Positions 1 through 8,757 are shown, numbered from the stretch's first letter. The stretch is DNA of 58,872 nt from an uncultured Prevotella sp. (GCA_900318395.1 ONKL01000013.1:1-58872); one strand, 5' to 3'. Notes: generated by a model not told the origin, from the sequence alone. A program made the numbers and translations.

Positions 1-1
1 T

Positions 2-526
2 TATGCATCCGTCAGCAGCAATAAGTTGTTGCCTTATGATGTATGTAACCTAAAGGGGGTAACAAGATATTCCAGCAAACTATTGGCAAAGTTGAAAAAC
101 GAATACTTGCCAACAGCCCAAGCAGGTAGTTACAAAATAAAGACGCTATGTTGTTCATATGATACTGATGTTTTCGAGGTCAAGCAACCGCAAATAGTAA
201 AATGGGATTCTATCGGCAAAAGCGTTAAGCGCATGGGTATTGATGAATTTATACGTGTAGGCGTCAGGAGTTCCATTGAAGACTGGATTCTCGATGACGT
301 GCATGGCGTTTGTAACTTCCTTCGATTAAAGCAAGTTCCTTCATCGTTGAAGGGGATAAACGGATATCAGCAATTGTTGGATTTGTATAAGAAGGCTCGT
401 AAAACCTACAAGAAGGGATATGAGACCAAGGAACTCATCAATGCCCTTGATATGAGTACCATCCGTAAAAAACGGCAAGATGTGCTTGCGCCACTGGAAG
501 ATGCATTAGGCGTAGTAATGCCATAA
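2..526 (+). CDS. Hypothetical protein, C-terminal part (cut by window edge)
   Basis: The reading frame is already open at base 2, and the codons before the first TTG (base 26) are all sense. I therefore read this as the tail of a longer gene rather than a complete 166-residue protein. The visible part is soluble, basic and mixed alpha/beta. It carries the stretch SSIEDWILDDVHGVCNFLRL and a Lys/Tyr-rich helix (about residues 118-135, counted from the TTG). It has no membrane segment and no signal peptide. I do not recognise the family. The next gene starts over 100 bases downstream behind its own promoter, so the two are probably separate units. The existence of the gene is fairly sure; its function is unknown. 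Confidence 0.6.
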   Translation, partial: YASVSSNKLLPYDVCNLKGVTRYSSKLLAKLKNEYLPTAQAGSYKIKTLCCSYDTDVFEVKQPQIVKWDSIGKSVKRMGIDEFIRVGVRSSIEDWILDDVHGVCNFLRLKQVPSSLKGINGYQQLLDLYKKARKTYKKGYETKELINALDMSTIRKKRQDVLAPLEDALGVVMP

Positions 527-586
527 ATCCCAAAAGCCCAAGATCGTTCGAAACTGTTAGGATAGTGGCTCTTATTTCTATAAAAG

Positions 587-618
587 TTTGGCGGATTGGA
601 GAATAATGCTTATTTTTG
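587..618 (+). promoter_or_regulatory. Bacteroidota-type promoter for the DUF1593 gene
   Basis: TTTG at 587-590, a 20-base spacer and TATTTTTG at 611-618 match the phylum -33/-7 consensus. Transcription should start about 5-8 bases later, leaving a very short leader before the ATG at 639. Confidence 0.75.
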
Positions 619-638
619 TGGCCTCAACGTATTATAAA

Positions 639-2030
639 ATGAAGAAAATCCTTGTTATTCTACTGCTCTGCCTCTTGACAATAGGAGTGCAAGCGCAACT
701 GAAACCTCGTGTGGTCATCCTAACTGACATCGGGCAACCAGATCTCGAACCTGACGATACCGAGTCGCTCGTGCATCTGCTATGCTATGCCGACCAACTG
801 GAGATTGAAGGAATCATCACTTCGACAGGCTGGAACTGCGACCCCTATCCTACCCAAAGTGCCGCCTATCGCGATTCGGTAGTTGAGGCATACCGGGTGG
901 ATGTGCATAACCTCATGAAGCGATCTGGTCAGAAGGCATTTCTCAGCACAGACCAAGAAAACGGCTGTCAGGAGATGGGCTATTGGCCAAGTGCGGAGTA
1001 CATACGGAGCCGTAGTGTGATGGGCAGTCAGCGGGCAGGCATCAAGGTGATTGGCAAGGACAACGACAGCGAGGGCAGCGAACTCATCATCAGACTGGCC
1101 GACGAAAATGACGAACGCCCTATCTGGGTATGTGCCTGGGGCGGAGCCAACACATTAGCGCAAGCCATCTGGAAGGTGAAGCAGACACGTACACCCGAAC
1201 AACTGAAAGCATTCTTGCACAAACTCCGTCTATATACCATCACAGACCAGGATATGGTGTATGCCATGCGGATGAACCTTGCCTACAGCTCTCATCAGTG
1301 GATGCGCCGTGAATTTGCCAATGACCTCCTGTTCGTTTGGGATGAAGGCACCTGGCAGTTGCAATGCAGCCTCGGACAAGAGTACTGGCAGCAGATCAAG
1401 AGTGAGATTCAGGGGCATGCAGCACTGGGCAAGCAATATCCTGATTATAAATATGGTGTAGAGGGCGACACGCCTTCGTTCCTCAACGTTATCCCTAATG
1501 GTCTTCACAATCCGGAAGAACCCATGCAGGCAGGATGGGGTGGCTATCACACTTGGGCTCTGACCAAGGACTCTACGACCTACGCTTGGACCAGTTGGCA
1601 GGAACCCGTGAAGAGTATCTCAGAAACGTATTATCGCCAGTTCTATCGCGATCACCTTAACGACTTCATCGCCCGCATCGAATGGGCTGAAACGGGACAG
1701 GGCAATCACAATCCTGCAGTCATTGTCAATGGGGAGAACGGCACTGATGCGATCGTCATCATGGGAAAGGCCGGGCAGACAGTCACCCTCGATGCCTCTG
1801 CATCATCCGACCCCGATGGCGACGCGCTCTCATTCAGATGGTGGCAGCAGGAGGGCATTGGACAGACGAAGGCGGAAATCAGCCATGACACATCTTCGTC
1901 TGTCAAAGTAGAGATACCTGCCACCTTTATGAACGACGAGATTCACATCATCTGCGAAGTGCACGACCAGAGCAAATACGCTTTGCCTGCTTATCGTCGA
2001 ATCATCATCAAGGCAACAGGGCGGTTCTAG
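639..2030 (+). CDS. DUF1593 domain-containing secreted hydrolase-like protein
   Basis: I place the start at ATG 639, not at an upstream TTG in the same frame. It opens a clean signal peptide (MKKILVILLLCLLTIGVQAQ) and lies just behind a strong promoter that overlaps the alternative start. The mature N-terminal part has the nucleoside-hydrolase-like motif TDIGQPDLEPDDTES, rich in metal-binding Asp, typical of DUF1593. The last 100 or so residues form an Ig-like module (VTLDASASSDPDGDALSFRWW), as in the usual two-domain DUF1593 proteins of about 460-490 residues. Members are often found with glycan-degradation genes, but the reaction is not established. The protein is probably periplasmic or exported. 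It converges on the DUF5686 gene, and both genes use the same CTAG (2027-2030) as their stop. Confidence 0.85.
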   Translation: MKKILVILLLCLLTIGVQAQLKPRVVILTDIGQPDLEPDDTESLVHLLCYADQLEIEGIITSTGWNCDPYPTQSAAYRDSVVEAYRVDVHNLMKRSGQKAFLSTDQENGCQEMGYWPSAEYIRSRSVMGSQRAGIKVIGKDNDSEGSELIIRLADENDERPIWVCAWGGANTLAQAIWKVKQTRTPEQLKAFLHKLRLYTITDQDMVYAMRMNLAYSSHQWMRREFANDLLFVWDEGTWQLQCSLGQEYWQQIKSEIQGHAALGKQYPDYKYGVEGDTPSFLNVIPNGLHNPEEPMQAGWGGYHTWALTKDSTTYAWTSWQEPVKSISETYYRQFYRDHLNDFIARIEWAETGQGNHNPAVIVNGENGTDAIVIMGKAGQTVTLDASASSDPDGDALSFRWWQQEGIGQTKAEISHDTSSSVKVEIPATFMNDEIHIICEVHDQSKYALPAYRRIIIKATGRF

Positions 2031-4741
2031 AACGTCATGCGGACCATCATGCGGAAGCCGTGCTTGTGGGCCGTGGGAAGCTCGTTGTAGTTCAGACGAC
2101 GGACGTACTCGACATGGAGGAGCTTGAAGATGTTGTGGATACCCAGCGTGAGCTCCATGTAGGGACGCTTGGGGTCGATAACGTATGAGCCCTCGGGGAA
2201 GTACATCAAGATAGGATTGCCCACATTGTATGGGTTCTCGGGGTTGTTCTTATCTGAGAGCTCGCCCCAAAGTATGCGGAAGCCTATCCACTCGCGCCAC
2301 TTGAGTTTCTTGAGCAGGGGGATGCGGTTGAAGATCTTACCATTCAAGTCCCAGTTGACGATGGCGCTGAGGAAGCGATCGGTGGGGAACTCCATGTTGT
2401 TGATTGCCTCAAACGTATAGTCCTGCACGATATATGAGAGGTTGGTCTCAGGCATGATGAGCAGCGGATAGGGAACTTTCTCCCACTGGATTCCACCCTT
2501 GACAAGCCAGTCCATCTTACCCCACGAACGGAGCCAGAAGCGCTTATAGATACTGGCCTCGGTGTAGTTATAGCTGTAATCGCCTCCGAGAAAGTCCTTG
2601 AATCCCAGCGTATGGCTGACGGTGAAGACAGGGGCATCGAGGTTGATGGGCAGACGGCGCTGCTTGGTATTGATGAACGTCTCGCCTGGGGCAAAGCGCA
2701 ACTCGGCACGAAGCTCGGTGGTGCGGAACTTGCGGCTATGAACGGGTGTGATAGGAGTTAGTGCTGTACCTGAGGCTGCTGCTGTCGTGCCTGGGGCAAC
2801 AACAGGGGCATTATTTCTTTCGATCTCCTGCTGGCAGACGGGATGGCTCCAGTTTGTCCAAAGCATGCGGTCAGGCGACTCTGACATCGGGATGAAGTAG
2901 AGTTCGCCAGCGGCCTCATTCTCTTCAGTCTTGAATTCGACAGTAGTACGGAAGCCCCAATCCTCCTCGCGCTGGAAAGTCAGCGACTGACGATTATAGA
3001 ACTTCATCTTGTCGACAGTGGTCCATTTCAGACTCGTGAACACATTATCCTTATCGGTATGGAGGAACTTATCTGAAGGCGAGTCGATGTCGTAGCTGGA
3101 GCTGAAAGTGAGCGTACGCATGGGGAACTCGCGTGGCAGATACTCTTTCTTATTGAAAGAATAGATGACATCGGCCTTATAATAGTTCTTCTTGGATCCC
3201 CAGCCACGAGCCACATAGCCCCGGAAGAAGAAGTTGGAGTCGAGGTTGGCTGTGGTCTGCGCTGAGAGGCGCGTACGGAAGCCATCGATGAAGTTCGAGC
3301 TGAAGATGGTGTTCACAGGTCCGATATCGACTTTCGAGGGGTGATCCTTGGTGCCCGTCTCAACGAAGTTCTCAATGAGAGCCTTCAGTCCGAAGATGAT
3401 ATACTTGAAGCCCTTGGTCTGTTCGAGGCCCTTGATGAAATTATCCATCGAACTCTCGCTCTTGGTGAGCTCCACCTGTCGGTACTTCTTCCAAAAATCA
3501 TCGCCACGCATCATCGCATTGACATCCTTCACCTCTTTCTTCTTACCCTTGAACAACTGTCGAGGCAGCTCATCGAAGGCGAAATCGGTCAATCGCGTGT
3601 TTCGGATAACGGCAAACTTATGGAGGAAGCTGGCGAACTTCACCTCAGTAAACATATCATCGACAGTGAGCACCCACTCGCCAGTGGGCAACTTTGTGAA
3701 CTCCTGGACAATCTGCATGTTCTCGACAAAGTTCACGTCGCTCTTCTTGGGGATGGTCATGTCGCAGCGCTTGACCTGCCAGCTCGAATCCGCCAGGATA
3801 TAGAGGTCACCACGAAAACCGAAGTCCTGCTGGTTGTTTGGCAGGAAGTGCAGATGGAAGCACTTGTCGTTGCCAACCATCAGCGTGTCTTCGATGTAGT
3901 AGCGATAGAAGGAGATGGCGCCACTACCGATAGGCGAAGTGAAGGGATACTGCAGCATGCGGATCTGATCGTCGTAGATGTTCACATCGGTAAAGACATC
4001 CTTCAGCACCGTGGTGAGGATATCACCCGTCTGCACAAGATCGTTGACACCCGAAGAGTTCATACCCTTGACAATGATCTTCTCGTCGTGAGGCTTTTTG
4101 CGGTAAATCTTCTGCGAGACGGTCTCATCGACAGATACAGGCAGAATGAGCTTGTTGTTGTAAGGACAAGTCTCCACCTGGTCGATCAGCCACTGCTTCT
4201 TCTTATATTTAGGACTATCCAGGACGGCTGGAGTAATCTCATTGACAGCGAGGGTCAGTTTCTGATATTTGTTATACTGATAGTAGTCGTGGTTGTCGAG
4301 ATCGGTCTGCTTCTTGGCAGCAATCACCTTCTTCATCATCTCGACAGCAGGGTTGTTCTTACGGCTGTAACGCCCACGCTTAGCCTTCACGGTGACTTCC
4401 TTCAGCAGGGTATTATCGGCTTTGAGCTTGACGTTATAAGCACCCTTGACACCATGATTCACCATCACAGTCGTGGTGACATAGCCGACGGCGCTGAAGG
4501 AGAGCATCCATCCCTGATGACGGGCGATGGAATAATGGCCCTCGATATTGGAGACAACGCCGAGGTTGTGCCCCTTATACTGCACGGAGGCAAAGGGTAT
4601 GGCCTCACCCGTCTGCGCATCAGTGATGGCACCTGTGAGCATCTGCTGGGCAAAAGTGCTTAAAGGTAAAAAGGTAAAAAGGTAAAAAGGTAAAAGCCAC
4701 TTTACTAGCCTTTGAGCCCTATCATATATTCTTTCTGTCAT
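2027..4741 (-). CDS. DUF5686 / carboxypeptidase-regulatory-like outer membrane protein
   Basis: This 904-residue protein has an N-terminal signal peptide and a CarboxypepD_reg-like beta-sandwich (about residues 33-115, GAITDAQTGEAIPFASVQYK). A linker rich in Lys/Arg follows (KAKRGRYSRKNNPAVEMMKK), then a long C-terminal region of alternating aromatic strands ending in Phe (RMMVRMTF), as in outer-membrane beta-barrels. This is the standard DUF5686 layout of Bacteroidota, and length and order are normal. The role is unknown, though a cell-envelope role is likely. The signal peptide is odd: its hydrophobic core ([13 protein letters not shown]) is written by four copies of an 8-base repeat at 4662-4695. 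It lies 25 bases downstream of the HAD gene on the same strand and may be the last gene of the lipid cluster. Confidence 0.88.
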   Translation of the reverse strand: MTERIYDRAQRLVKWLLPFYLFTFLPLSTFAQQMLTGAITDAQTGEAIPFASVQYKGHNLGVVSNIEGHYSIARHQGWMLSFSAVGYVTTTVMVNHGVKGAYNVKLKADNTLLKEVTVKAKRGRYSRKNNPAVEMMKKVIAAKKQTDLDNHDYYQYNKYQKLTLAVNEITPAVLDSPKYKKKQWLIDQVETCPYNNKLILPVSVDETVSQKIYRKKPHDEKIIVKGMNSSGVNDLVQTGDILTTVLKDVFTDVNIYDDQIRMLQYPFTSPIGSGAISFYRYYIEDTLMVGNDKCFHLHFLPNNQQDFGFRGDLYILADSSWQVKRCDMTIPKKSDVNFVENMQIVQEFTKLPTGEWVLTVDDMFTEVKFASFLHKFAVIRNTRLTDFAFDELPRQLFKGKKKEVKDVNAMMRGDDFWKKYRQVELTKSESSMDNFIKGLEQTKGFKYIIFGLKALIENFVETGTKDHPSKVDIGPVNTIFSSNFIDGFRTRLSAQTTANLDSNFFFRGYVARGWGSKKNYYKADVIYSFNKKEYLPREFPMRTLTFSSSYDIDSPSDKFLHTDKDNVFTSLKWTTVDKMKFYNRQSLTFQREEDWGFRTTVEFKTEENEAAGELYFIPMSESPDRMLWTNWSHPVCQQEIERNNAPVVAPGTTAAASGTALTPITPVHSRKFRTTELRAELRFAPGETFINTKQRRLPINLDAPVFTVSHTLGFKDFLGGDYSYNYTEASIYKRFWLRSWGKMDWLVKGGIQWEKVPYPLLIMPETNLSYIVQDYTFEAINNMEFPTDRFLSAIVNWDLNGKIFNRIPLLKKLKWREWIGFRILWGELSDKNNPENPYNVGNPILMYFPEGSYVIDPKRPYMELTLGIHNIFKLLHVEYVRRLNYNELPTAHKHGFRMMVRMTF
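4662..4695 (-). repeat. 8-base tandem repeat inside a signal-peptide coding region
   Basis: About four copies of AAAAAGGT (+ strand) with period 8 lie inside the DUF5686 signal peptide. The same unit recurs at 15211-15241. Because 8 is not a multiple of 3, each copy is read in a different frame, giving the pattern Phe/Tyr/Leu/Thr. Confidence 0.85.
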
Positions 4742-4766
4742 TTACAATTATTACATTCTTACATTT

Positions 4767-5459
4767 TTAAATTTCAACAAGCTCGGAGAGCGAGTTGATA
4801 ACCCGTTCAGCTTGCGATTCGTCAACGGGGGCGTCAGTCCAGCCTTCGCCCTTAAACCACACGGTGTGGCAACCTGCCTGACGAGCTGGGATGATATCCT
4901 TATCGATACTGTCGCCCACAACGACTACCTCCGATGGGTCGAGTCCTAATGCCTCAACACCGAGTGTGAAGATACGTGGATCGGGCTTACGGATACCCAC
5001 CACTGCCGACTCGACGATGTGTTGGAATATGCCGTCGAGCGAGAACTCACGAAGCACGGTAGCGATGTTACCATAGAAATTGCTGACAAGCACCATGGGG
5101 AAGTGCTCACGCAACTGAAGCAGAACACTGCGGCTCTGGGATGTCTCTTCGCACGTTCGGGCATAAAGGTCATTGAGAAGCTTCTCACCATGCTTTGCCC
5201 ACGACACCTCCGGACAAGAAGCCTCGATAAAATCGAGCTGAAGCCGAAGCTTCTGCGCCAGCGTCTGACGGAAGGTGAAATCGGGCTTGATGATGGGATT
5301 ACGCCCCAGGGTGCGCTCACCATGAACATAGGCATCGCGAAAAAGAGCCTCGCTGACAGGCACACCTACACGCTCGTAGGCATGCCAGATAACTTTGCCC
5401 CAATGATTGCCACCCGTATCGAGTGTTCCACCGTAGTCGAAGATATACCCCTTGATCAT
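4767..5459 (-). CDS. HAD-superfamily hydrolase
   Basis: The 230-residue protein has the HAD fold signatures: motif I FDYGGTLD at the N-terminus, motif II VLVSNFYG, motif III lysine in GIRKPDP, and motif IV VVGDSIDKDI. A helical cap lies between motifs I and II. The expected second Asp of DxD in motif I is Gly (D-Y-G), so the usual general acid/base is missing or supplied elsewhere; I believe FDYGGTLD occurs in a Bacteroidota subfamily but cannot check this. It starts directly next to the CDP-alcohol phosphatidyltransferase gene (end at 5460) with no gap, so the two are almost certainly co-transcribed. A phosphatase acting on a phosphorylated lipid head group is plausible, but that is inference from context. 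Confidence 0.85.
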   Translation of the reverse strand: MIKGYIFDYGGTLDTGGNHWGKVIWHAYERVGVPVSEALFRDAYVHGERTLGRNPIIKPDFTFRQTLAQKLRLQLDFIEASCPEVSWAKHGEKLLNDLYARTCEETSQSRSVLLQLREHFPMVLVSNFYGNIATVLREFSLDGIFQHIVESAVVGIRKPDPRIFTLGVEALGLDPSEVVVVGDSIDKDIIPARQAGCHTVWFKGEGWTDAPVDESQAERVINSLSELVEI

Positions 5460-6389
5460 CTACAGCTGCTTGTTAAGGTCAGCACAGAGGCGCTCATGCG
5501 TATGGCGCATATACATATACATGGCCTGGAAGACGGTGAGGTCGAACAAGGGATAAAGCCAGGGAATGTCGCACAGACAAGCGACGTAGATCGTAATGGC
5601 ACGGGCGTTGAACGTCAGCAGATTGGTGTACTTCATCAGAGGACGGCTGCCTGAGAGCAACTGCTGGCGGATATCCTCCAGATGGGCAGAAGGCTGAGCC
5701 GATACTTCCTTCCAACGGGCAAAGAACTTCTGGAAATTAGGCGTCTGCTTCTCCTGGTTCTTGCAGTAGTTGGCATAATTATAATAGAACGTGCGCCCGA
5801 GGAGATCGTTCTTGGGCAGTCCCTCATAGATAGCACGCTGCTGCTTGTAGTTGTCGAGTTCGCTACCATCCTTACCCAGGAGGAAGAAAAGATGAATCTG
5901 ACGGTAATAATCGGCCAGTGTGCTCTGAGGTGAGTGGATGATGAAACCTGCGAAGGCACAGAAGACAAACGCCCAGAAGCCCCACTGGATATCAGTACCG
6001 GGGATGTTCTGATTCCACAGACGGTAGACGATGGCGAGATAGATGCAGAAGAACCACACGTCGCCTGCAAAACCATCGAGCATACGTCCGATAAGCGTCT
6101 TCTTTCCCGTGATACGCGCCATCTGACCATCGGTAGAGTCGCAGAAGTTGGCCAGCATCAGCAGCACGACACCACAGACGTTAGACCCGAGATCGGAATA
6201 ATGGAACATCCAACCTGCTCCGGCACCAAGAAAGATAGAAACAATAGTGATGACATTCGGATGAATGTCGAACTTATTCCACAACAAAGCAAATGCCAGT
6301 CCGATAGGACGCGTAAAGTGTACATCGAGCCACTCCTCTGTGTCCTCTGACTTAAATGATAACTTGAGTAATTCCTTAAATGTTGCCAT
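5460..6389 (-). CDS. CDP-alcohol phosphatidyltransferase family membrane enzyme
   Basis: The signature D-x2-D-G-x2-A-R-x8-G-x3-D-x3-D is complete: CDSTDGQMARITGKK, then GRMLDGFAGD. This defines the catalytic membrane site that binds the CDP moiety and divalent metal. Several hydrophobic helices follow (about residues 110-150 and 265-290), as expected for an integral inner-membrane enzyme. At 309 residues it is longer than a typical PgsA/PssA (about 180-240), with an extra soluble segment around residues 165-255. The enzyme moves a phospho-alcohol between CDP and an acceptor; the head group cannot be read from sequence. The flanking nucleotidyltransferase, ATP-grasp-like and HAD genes suggest a dedicated polar-lipid pathway rather than housekeeping phosphatidylglycerol synthesis. 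Confidence 0.88.
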   Translation of the reverse strand: MATFKELLKLSFKSEDTEEWLDVHFTRPIGLAFALLWNKFDIHPNVITIVSIFLGAGAGWMFHYSDLGSNVCGVVLLMLANFCDSTDGQMARITGKKTLIGRMLDGFAGDVWFFCIYLAIVYRLWNQNIPGTDIQWGFWAFVFCAFAGFIIHSPQSTLADYYRQIHLFFLLGKDGSELDNYKQQRAIYEGLPKNDLLGRTFYYNYANYCKNQEKQTPNFQKFFARWKEVSAQPSAHLEDIRQQLLSGSRPLMKYTNLLTFNARAITIYVACLCDIPWLYPLFDLTVFQAMYMYMRHTHERLCADLNKQL

Positions 6390-6415
6390 ATTACTATTTG
6401 ACTATTTTTACTATT

Positions 6416-7201
6416 TCAAAATTCTACCAATGAAGCTATGGCCTCGGCAGCCTCCTCACGGCAACGCGAGAAACTGGGCCAGTCGTTGAAATCGATGAAG
6501 CAGAAACTGCCATCGCTCCGCACAATACAGTCGCCCCCATAGACCTTAATGCCTACAGCCTCTGCCAGATGCTCGGCATCAGTCTGAACAGCAGACGACT
6601 CGAAAGGATAATGACAGGCAGAGCCGTTACGCTCCTCGTCGCGGAACTTCGTATTTCCATCGTCCGTAGGATAATAATAGCGGAAGAAGCCTGTGCCACT
6701 GACGCCATAGAACTTCACAAGGTCGCCCACAACATGCGCACTGACAGTGTATTGAGTAATACCACGCTGCGTCATCTGACGAATCTTTGCTTCGAGCGAG
6801 GTCTTATCAGGCGCAAACTGCACATCATCCTCCGACTGTGCAGCTGCATCGCCTCTTTTCAGCCAATAGCCATCGGAACCTTCCTTCGGAGGAACAGGTG
6901 TCCCTACTTGAGCCATGATAGACTCCAGGCGACAACGGGAGCATGACGCGACCCCCTGAGACGTATTGATGATACGACAGTCAGCAGGCACTGCACTCAG
7001 TGCCTCGAGTGTCTCCGGCAAGCGTCCCATCGTGAAGATGACATCACAAGAGGGAATCTCTGCCAGGCCGTCTTCGCTGACGACTGACACAGCATGACCC
7101 TGAGCTGTCAGGCAGGCGCCTACGGCCTCTAAGATAGCCCTGTCCTTCTCCACGGAATTAGGAGAGAACTGTGGAGCCCGTTGTATCATCAGCACTTTCA
7201 T
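6416..7201 (-). CDS. ATP-grasp-like protein in lipid cluster
   Basis: This 261-residue soluble protein has an N-terminal Rossmann-like half (MKVLMIQRAP...CDVIFTMGRLPETLEAL) and a C-terminal half with ATP-grasp features. These are a Lys in a GYWLKRGD strand, an acidic/hydrophobic metal-site strand GSFCFIDFNDWPSF, and GIKVYGGDCIVR just before it. The glycine-rich loop is weak, so I call it ATP-grasp-like only. Such enzymes join a carboxylate to an amine or thiol, but the substrate here is unknown. It sits 4 bases downstream of the nucleotidyltransferase gene and 26 bases upstream of the CDP-alcohol transferase gene, so it is part of the same operon. Confidence 0.6.
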   Translation of the reverse strand: MKVLMIQRAPQFSPNSVEKDRAILEAVGACLTAQGHAVSVVSEDGLAEIPSCDVIFTMGRLPETLEALSAVPADCRIINTSQGVASCSRCRLESIMAQVGTPVPPKEGSDGYWLKRGDAAAQSEDDVQFAPDKTSLEAKIRQMTQRGITQYTVSAHVVGDLVKFYGVSGTGFFRYYYPTDDGNTKFRDEERNGSACHYPFESSAVQTDAEHLAEAVGIKVYGGDCIVRSDGSFCFIDFNDWPSFSRCREEAAEAIASLVEF

Positions 7202-7205
7202 CTCT

Positions 7206-7916
7206 TCAATCTTTCAAAAAACGCTCGGCTTTCGCTATGTCAGAGGCATGATCGATATCGAGTACCTTCGAAAAGGGAAACGCCTGGAGGCGCAGACCGT
7301 CGCGCACAAGGGCACGCTGGAAGTTCCGCATACGACTCTCACCACGCTCGATACAGCGACGAAGCGTATCGATGGAGGCTGGCATCAGACCGTAGATGCC
7401 GCCACTGATGTATTTGGGCGCATCACAACTATCAAGAAATCCTGTGATGCGAAGCGCCTCATCGGTAGACACGTAGAGCGGCTTCTCATCATCAATATAG
7501 TCGGTTACCCCCATCAGGCCATCGGCCTCACCACGAGCAATCAGCGAGTGGAAGGTCTTAATATAGGTCTCGAACTCGGATTCACGGAAGATGGTGTCGA
7601 CCGTTGTAAGCACAAACGGCTCATCGCCAAGCCAGCGACTGAGCTCCCACATGCTGTGCATGGAACTGGGTGTTGACTTGACGATGAACTTCAGCGGCAC
7701 CTGGCCGCCATTCTGTATTTCCTGCAGACGAACTTGTACATCAATCATCTGCTCATTGCAGATGGCCACAACTTCAGAGGCTCCATTGGCCATAAAGACC
7801 CTCAGTAACCTATCTATCAACCGCTCGCCAGCTACCTCTACCAGAGGTTTTGGGCTTTTGATTCCTTCCTGAGCGAGCCTGCTTCCTTCGCCCGCCGCTA
7901 TGACTGCATATTTCAT
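7206..7916 (-). CDS. Nucleotidyltransferase (NTP transferase, GT-A fold)
   Basis: The N-terminus MKYAVIAAGEGSRLAQEG with KSPKPLVEVAGERL is the classic sugar/alcohol-phosphate nucleotidyltransferase signature (GxGxR and PKP loops). The metal-binding Asp is in LTTVDTIF, and the C-terminal part has KVLDIDHASDI, as in cytidylyl/uridylyl transferases of about 230-250 residues. I set the start at ATG 7916 rather than at an in-frame ATG at 7937, because the upstream codons are the promoter itself (TACCTTTG at 7932-7925). It is the first gene of the lipid cluster. It may make the NDP- or CDP-activated alcohol used by the phosphatidyltransferase two genes down. That link is inference; the substrate is unknown. 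Confidence 0.82.
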   Translation of the reverse strand: MKYAVIAAGEGSRLAQEGIKSPKPLVEVAGERLIDRLLRVFMANGASEVVAICNEQMIDVQVRLQEIQNGGQVPLKFIVKSTPSSMHSMWELSRWLGDEPFVLTTVDTIFRESEFETYIKTFHSLIARGEADGLMGVTDYIDDEKPLYVSTDEALRITGFLDSCDAPKYISGGIYGLMPASIDTLRRCIERGESRMRNFQRALVRDGLRLQAFPFSKVLDIDHASDIAKAERFLKD

Positions 7917-7924
7917 AACGGCTG

Positions 7925-7955
7925 CAAAGGTAGACATTATTTAGCAGACTCTGAA
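7925..7955 (-). promoter_or_regulatory. Promoter of lipid-cluster operon, almost leaderless
   Basis: On the minus strand TACCTTTG (7932-7925) lies 19 bases after a weak -33 box TTTC (7955-7952). The ATG at 7916 is only 8 bases past the -7 box, so the transcript would have a leader of a few bases at most. Confidence 0.65.
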
Positions 7956-7971
7956 AACTTTTTAGATAAAT

Positions 7972-8757
7972 TTATTTTTCTATAGTCAATTTATGATACT
8001 CAATATCGCCAGAACCGCTTTTTTGTTTACTAAAGTGTTCTACATTTCCTTTCAGGCTGATATCGCCTGAGCCACGCAGTTCACATTCTACCTTCTTGCA
8101 GCCCTTTGCAAAGTCGGCAGAGATGTCGCCTGAGCCCTTCAATGCCAGTAAGGTGTTCAGCACATTGTTGAGTTTCAGATCAATATCGCCTGAACCGATC
8201 AGTGAAGCAGCAATTCTCTGAGCCTCCAGCCGCTTCAGATCGATATCGCCAGAGCCAATCAGGTTGATGTCGCAACGATCACAGATCAGGTCGGCTATGT
8301 CGATGTCGCCCGAACCACGCAGATTGATGTCCATATTGTCGGTATCGATGCGCTGCTTGCTGATGAAGTCGCCTGAACCATTCAGACTAATAGCGATCAG
8401 ATCAGGGGAGGTAACGTGAACAAAGATTTTGTTGGAGCCATTCAACTGGAAATTAACCACACCCATCTTACCCCGATTGCGGATAACGAGACTCTTGGCA
8501 TTCACTTCGGTCAGAATGTCCTCGATATAGTTCTCTGGACCTGTGACCTCTACTGAGAAACTGTCGGCCTGGGTATAATAGACTGTAGGAGAACCGACAA
8601 TCTCTATTTTCTCGAAACCTTTCAGGAAACGCGACTCTGTGACGCGCTGCCCCTCATCCAACGGCAACGAATGACTTGTTTTCACACACGATGTGGCAGA
8701 CATCAGGACTACTGCCAAGGCCACTAGGCCTGCGACTGGGAATAAATGCTTTTTCAT
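7972..8757 (-). CDS. DUF2807 (head GIN) lipoprotein
   Basis: The protein has 261 residues. The signal peptide ends in a lipobox-like SATSC at about residue 24, so it is probably a lipid-anchored envelope protein. The rest is a right-handed beta-helix-like array in which GSGD(I/F) recurs about eight times every 18-22 residues (NGSGDFIS, RGSGDIDI, IGSGDIDL, KGSGDISA and so on). That is diagnostic of DUF2807, also called putative auto-transporter adhesin head GIN. The family is common in Bacteroidota, often near regulators, and its function is not settled. The gene stands alone between the lipid cluster and a histidine kinase on the same strand; a link to the kinase 81 bases upstream is possible but not shown. 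Confidence 0.9.
   Translation of the reverse strand: MKKHLFPVAGLVALAVVLMSATSCVKTSHSLPLDEGQRVTESRFLKGFEKIEIVGSPTVYYTQADSFSVEVTGPENYIEDILTEVNAKSLVIRNRGKMGVVNFQLNGSNKIFVHVTSPDLIAISLNGSGDFISKQRIDTDNMDINLRGSGDIDIADLICDRCDINLIGSGDIDLKRLEAQRIAASLIGSGDIDLKLNNVLNTLLALKGSGDISADFAKGCKKVECELRGSGDISLKGNVEHFSKQKSGSGDIEYHKLTIEK

Noticed and set aside
3341-4663. 440-codon frame opposite the DUF5686 gene
   Set aside because: It is the antisense shadow of a conserved gene with high coding bias.
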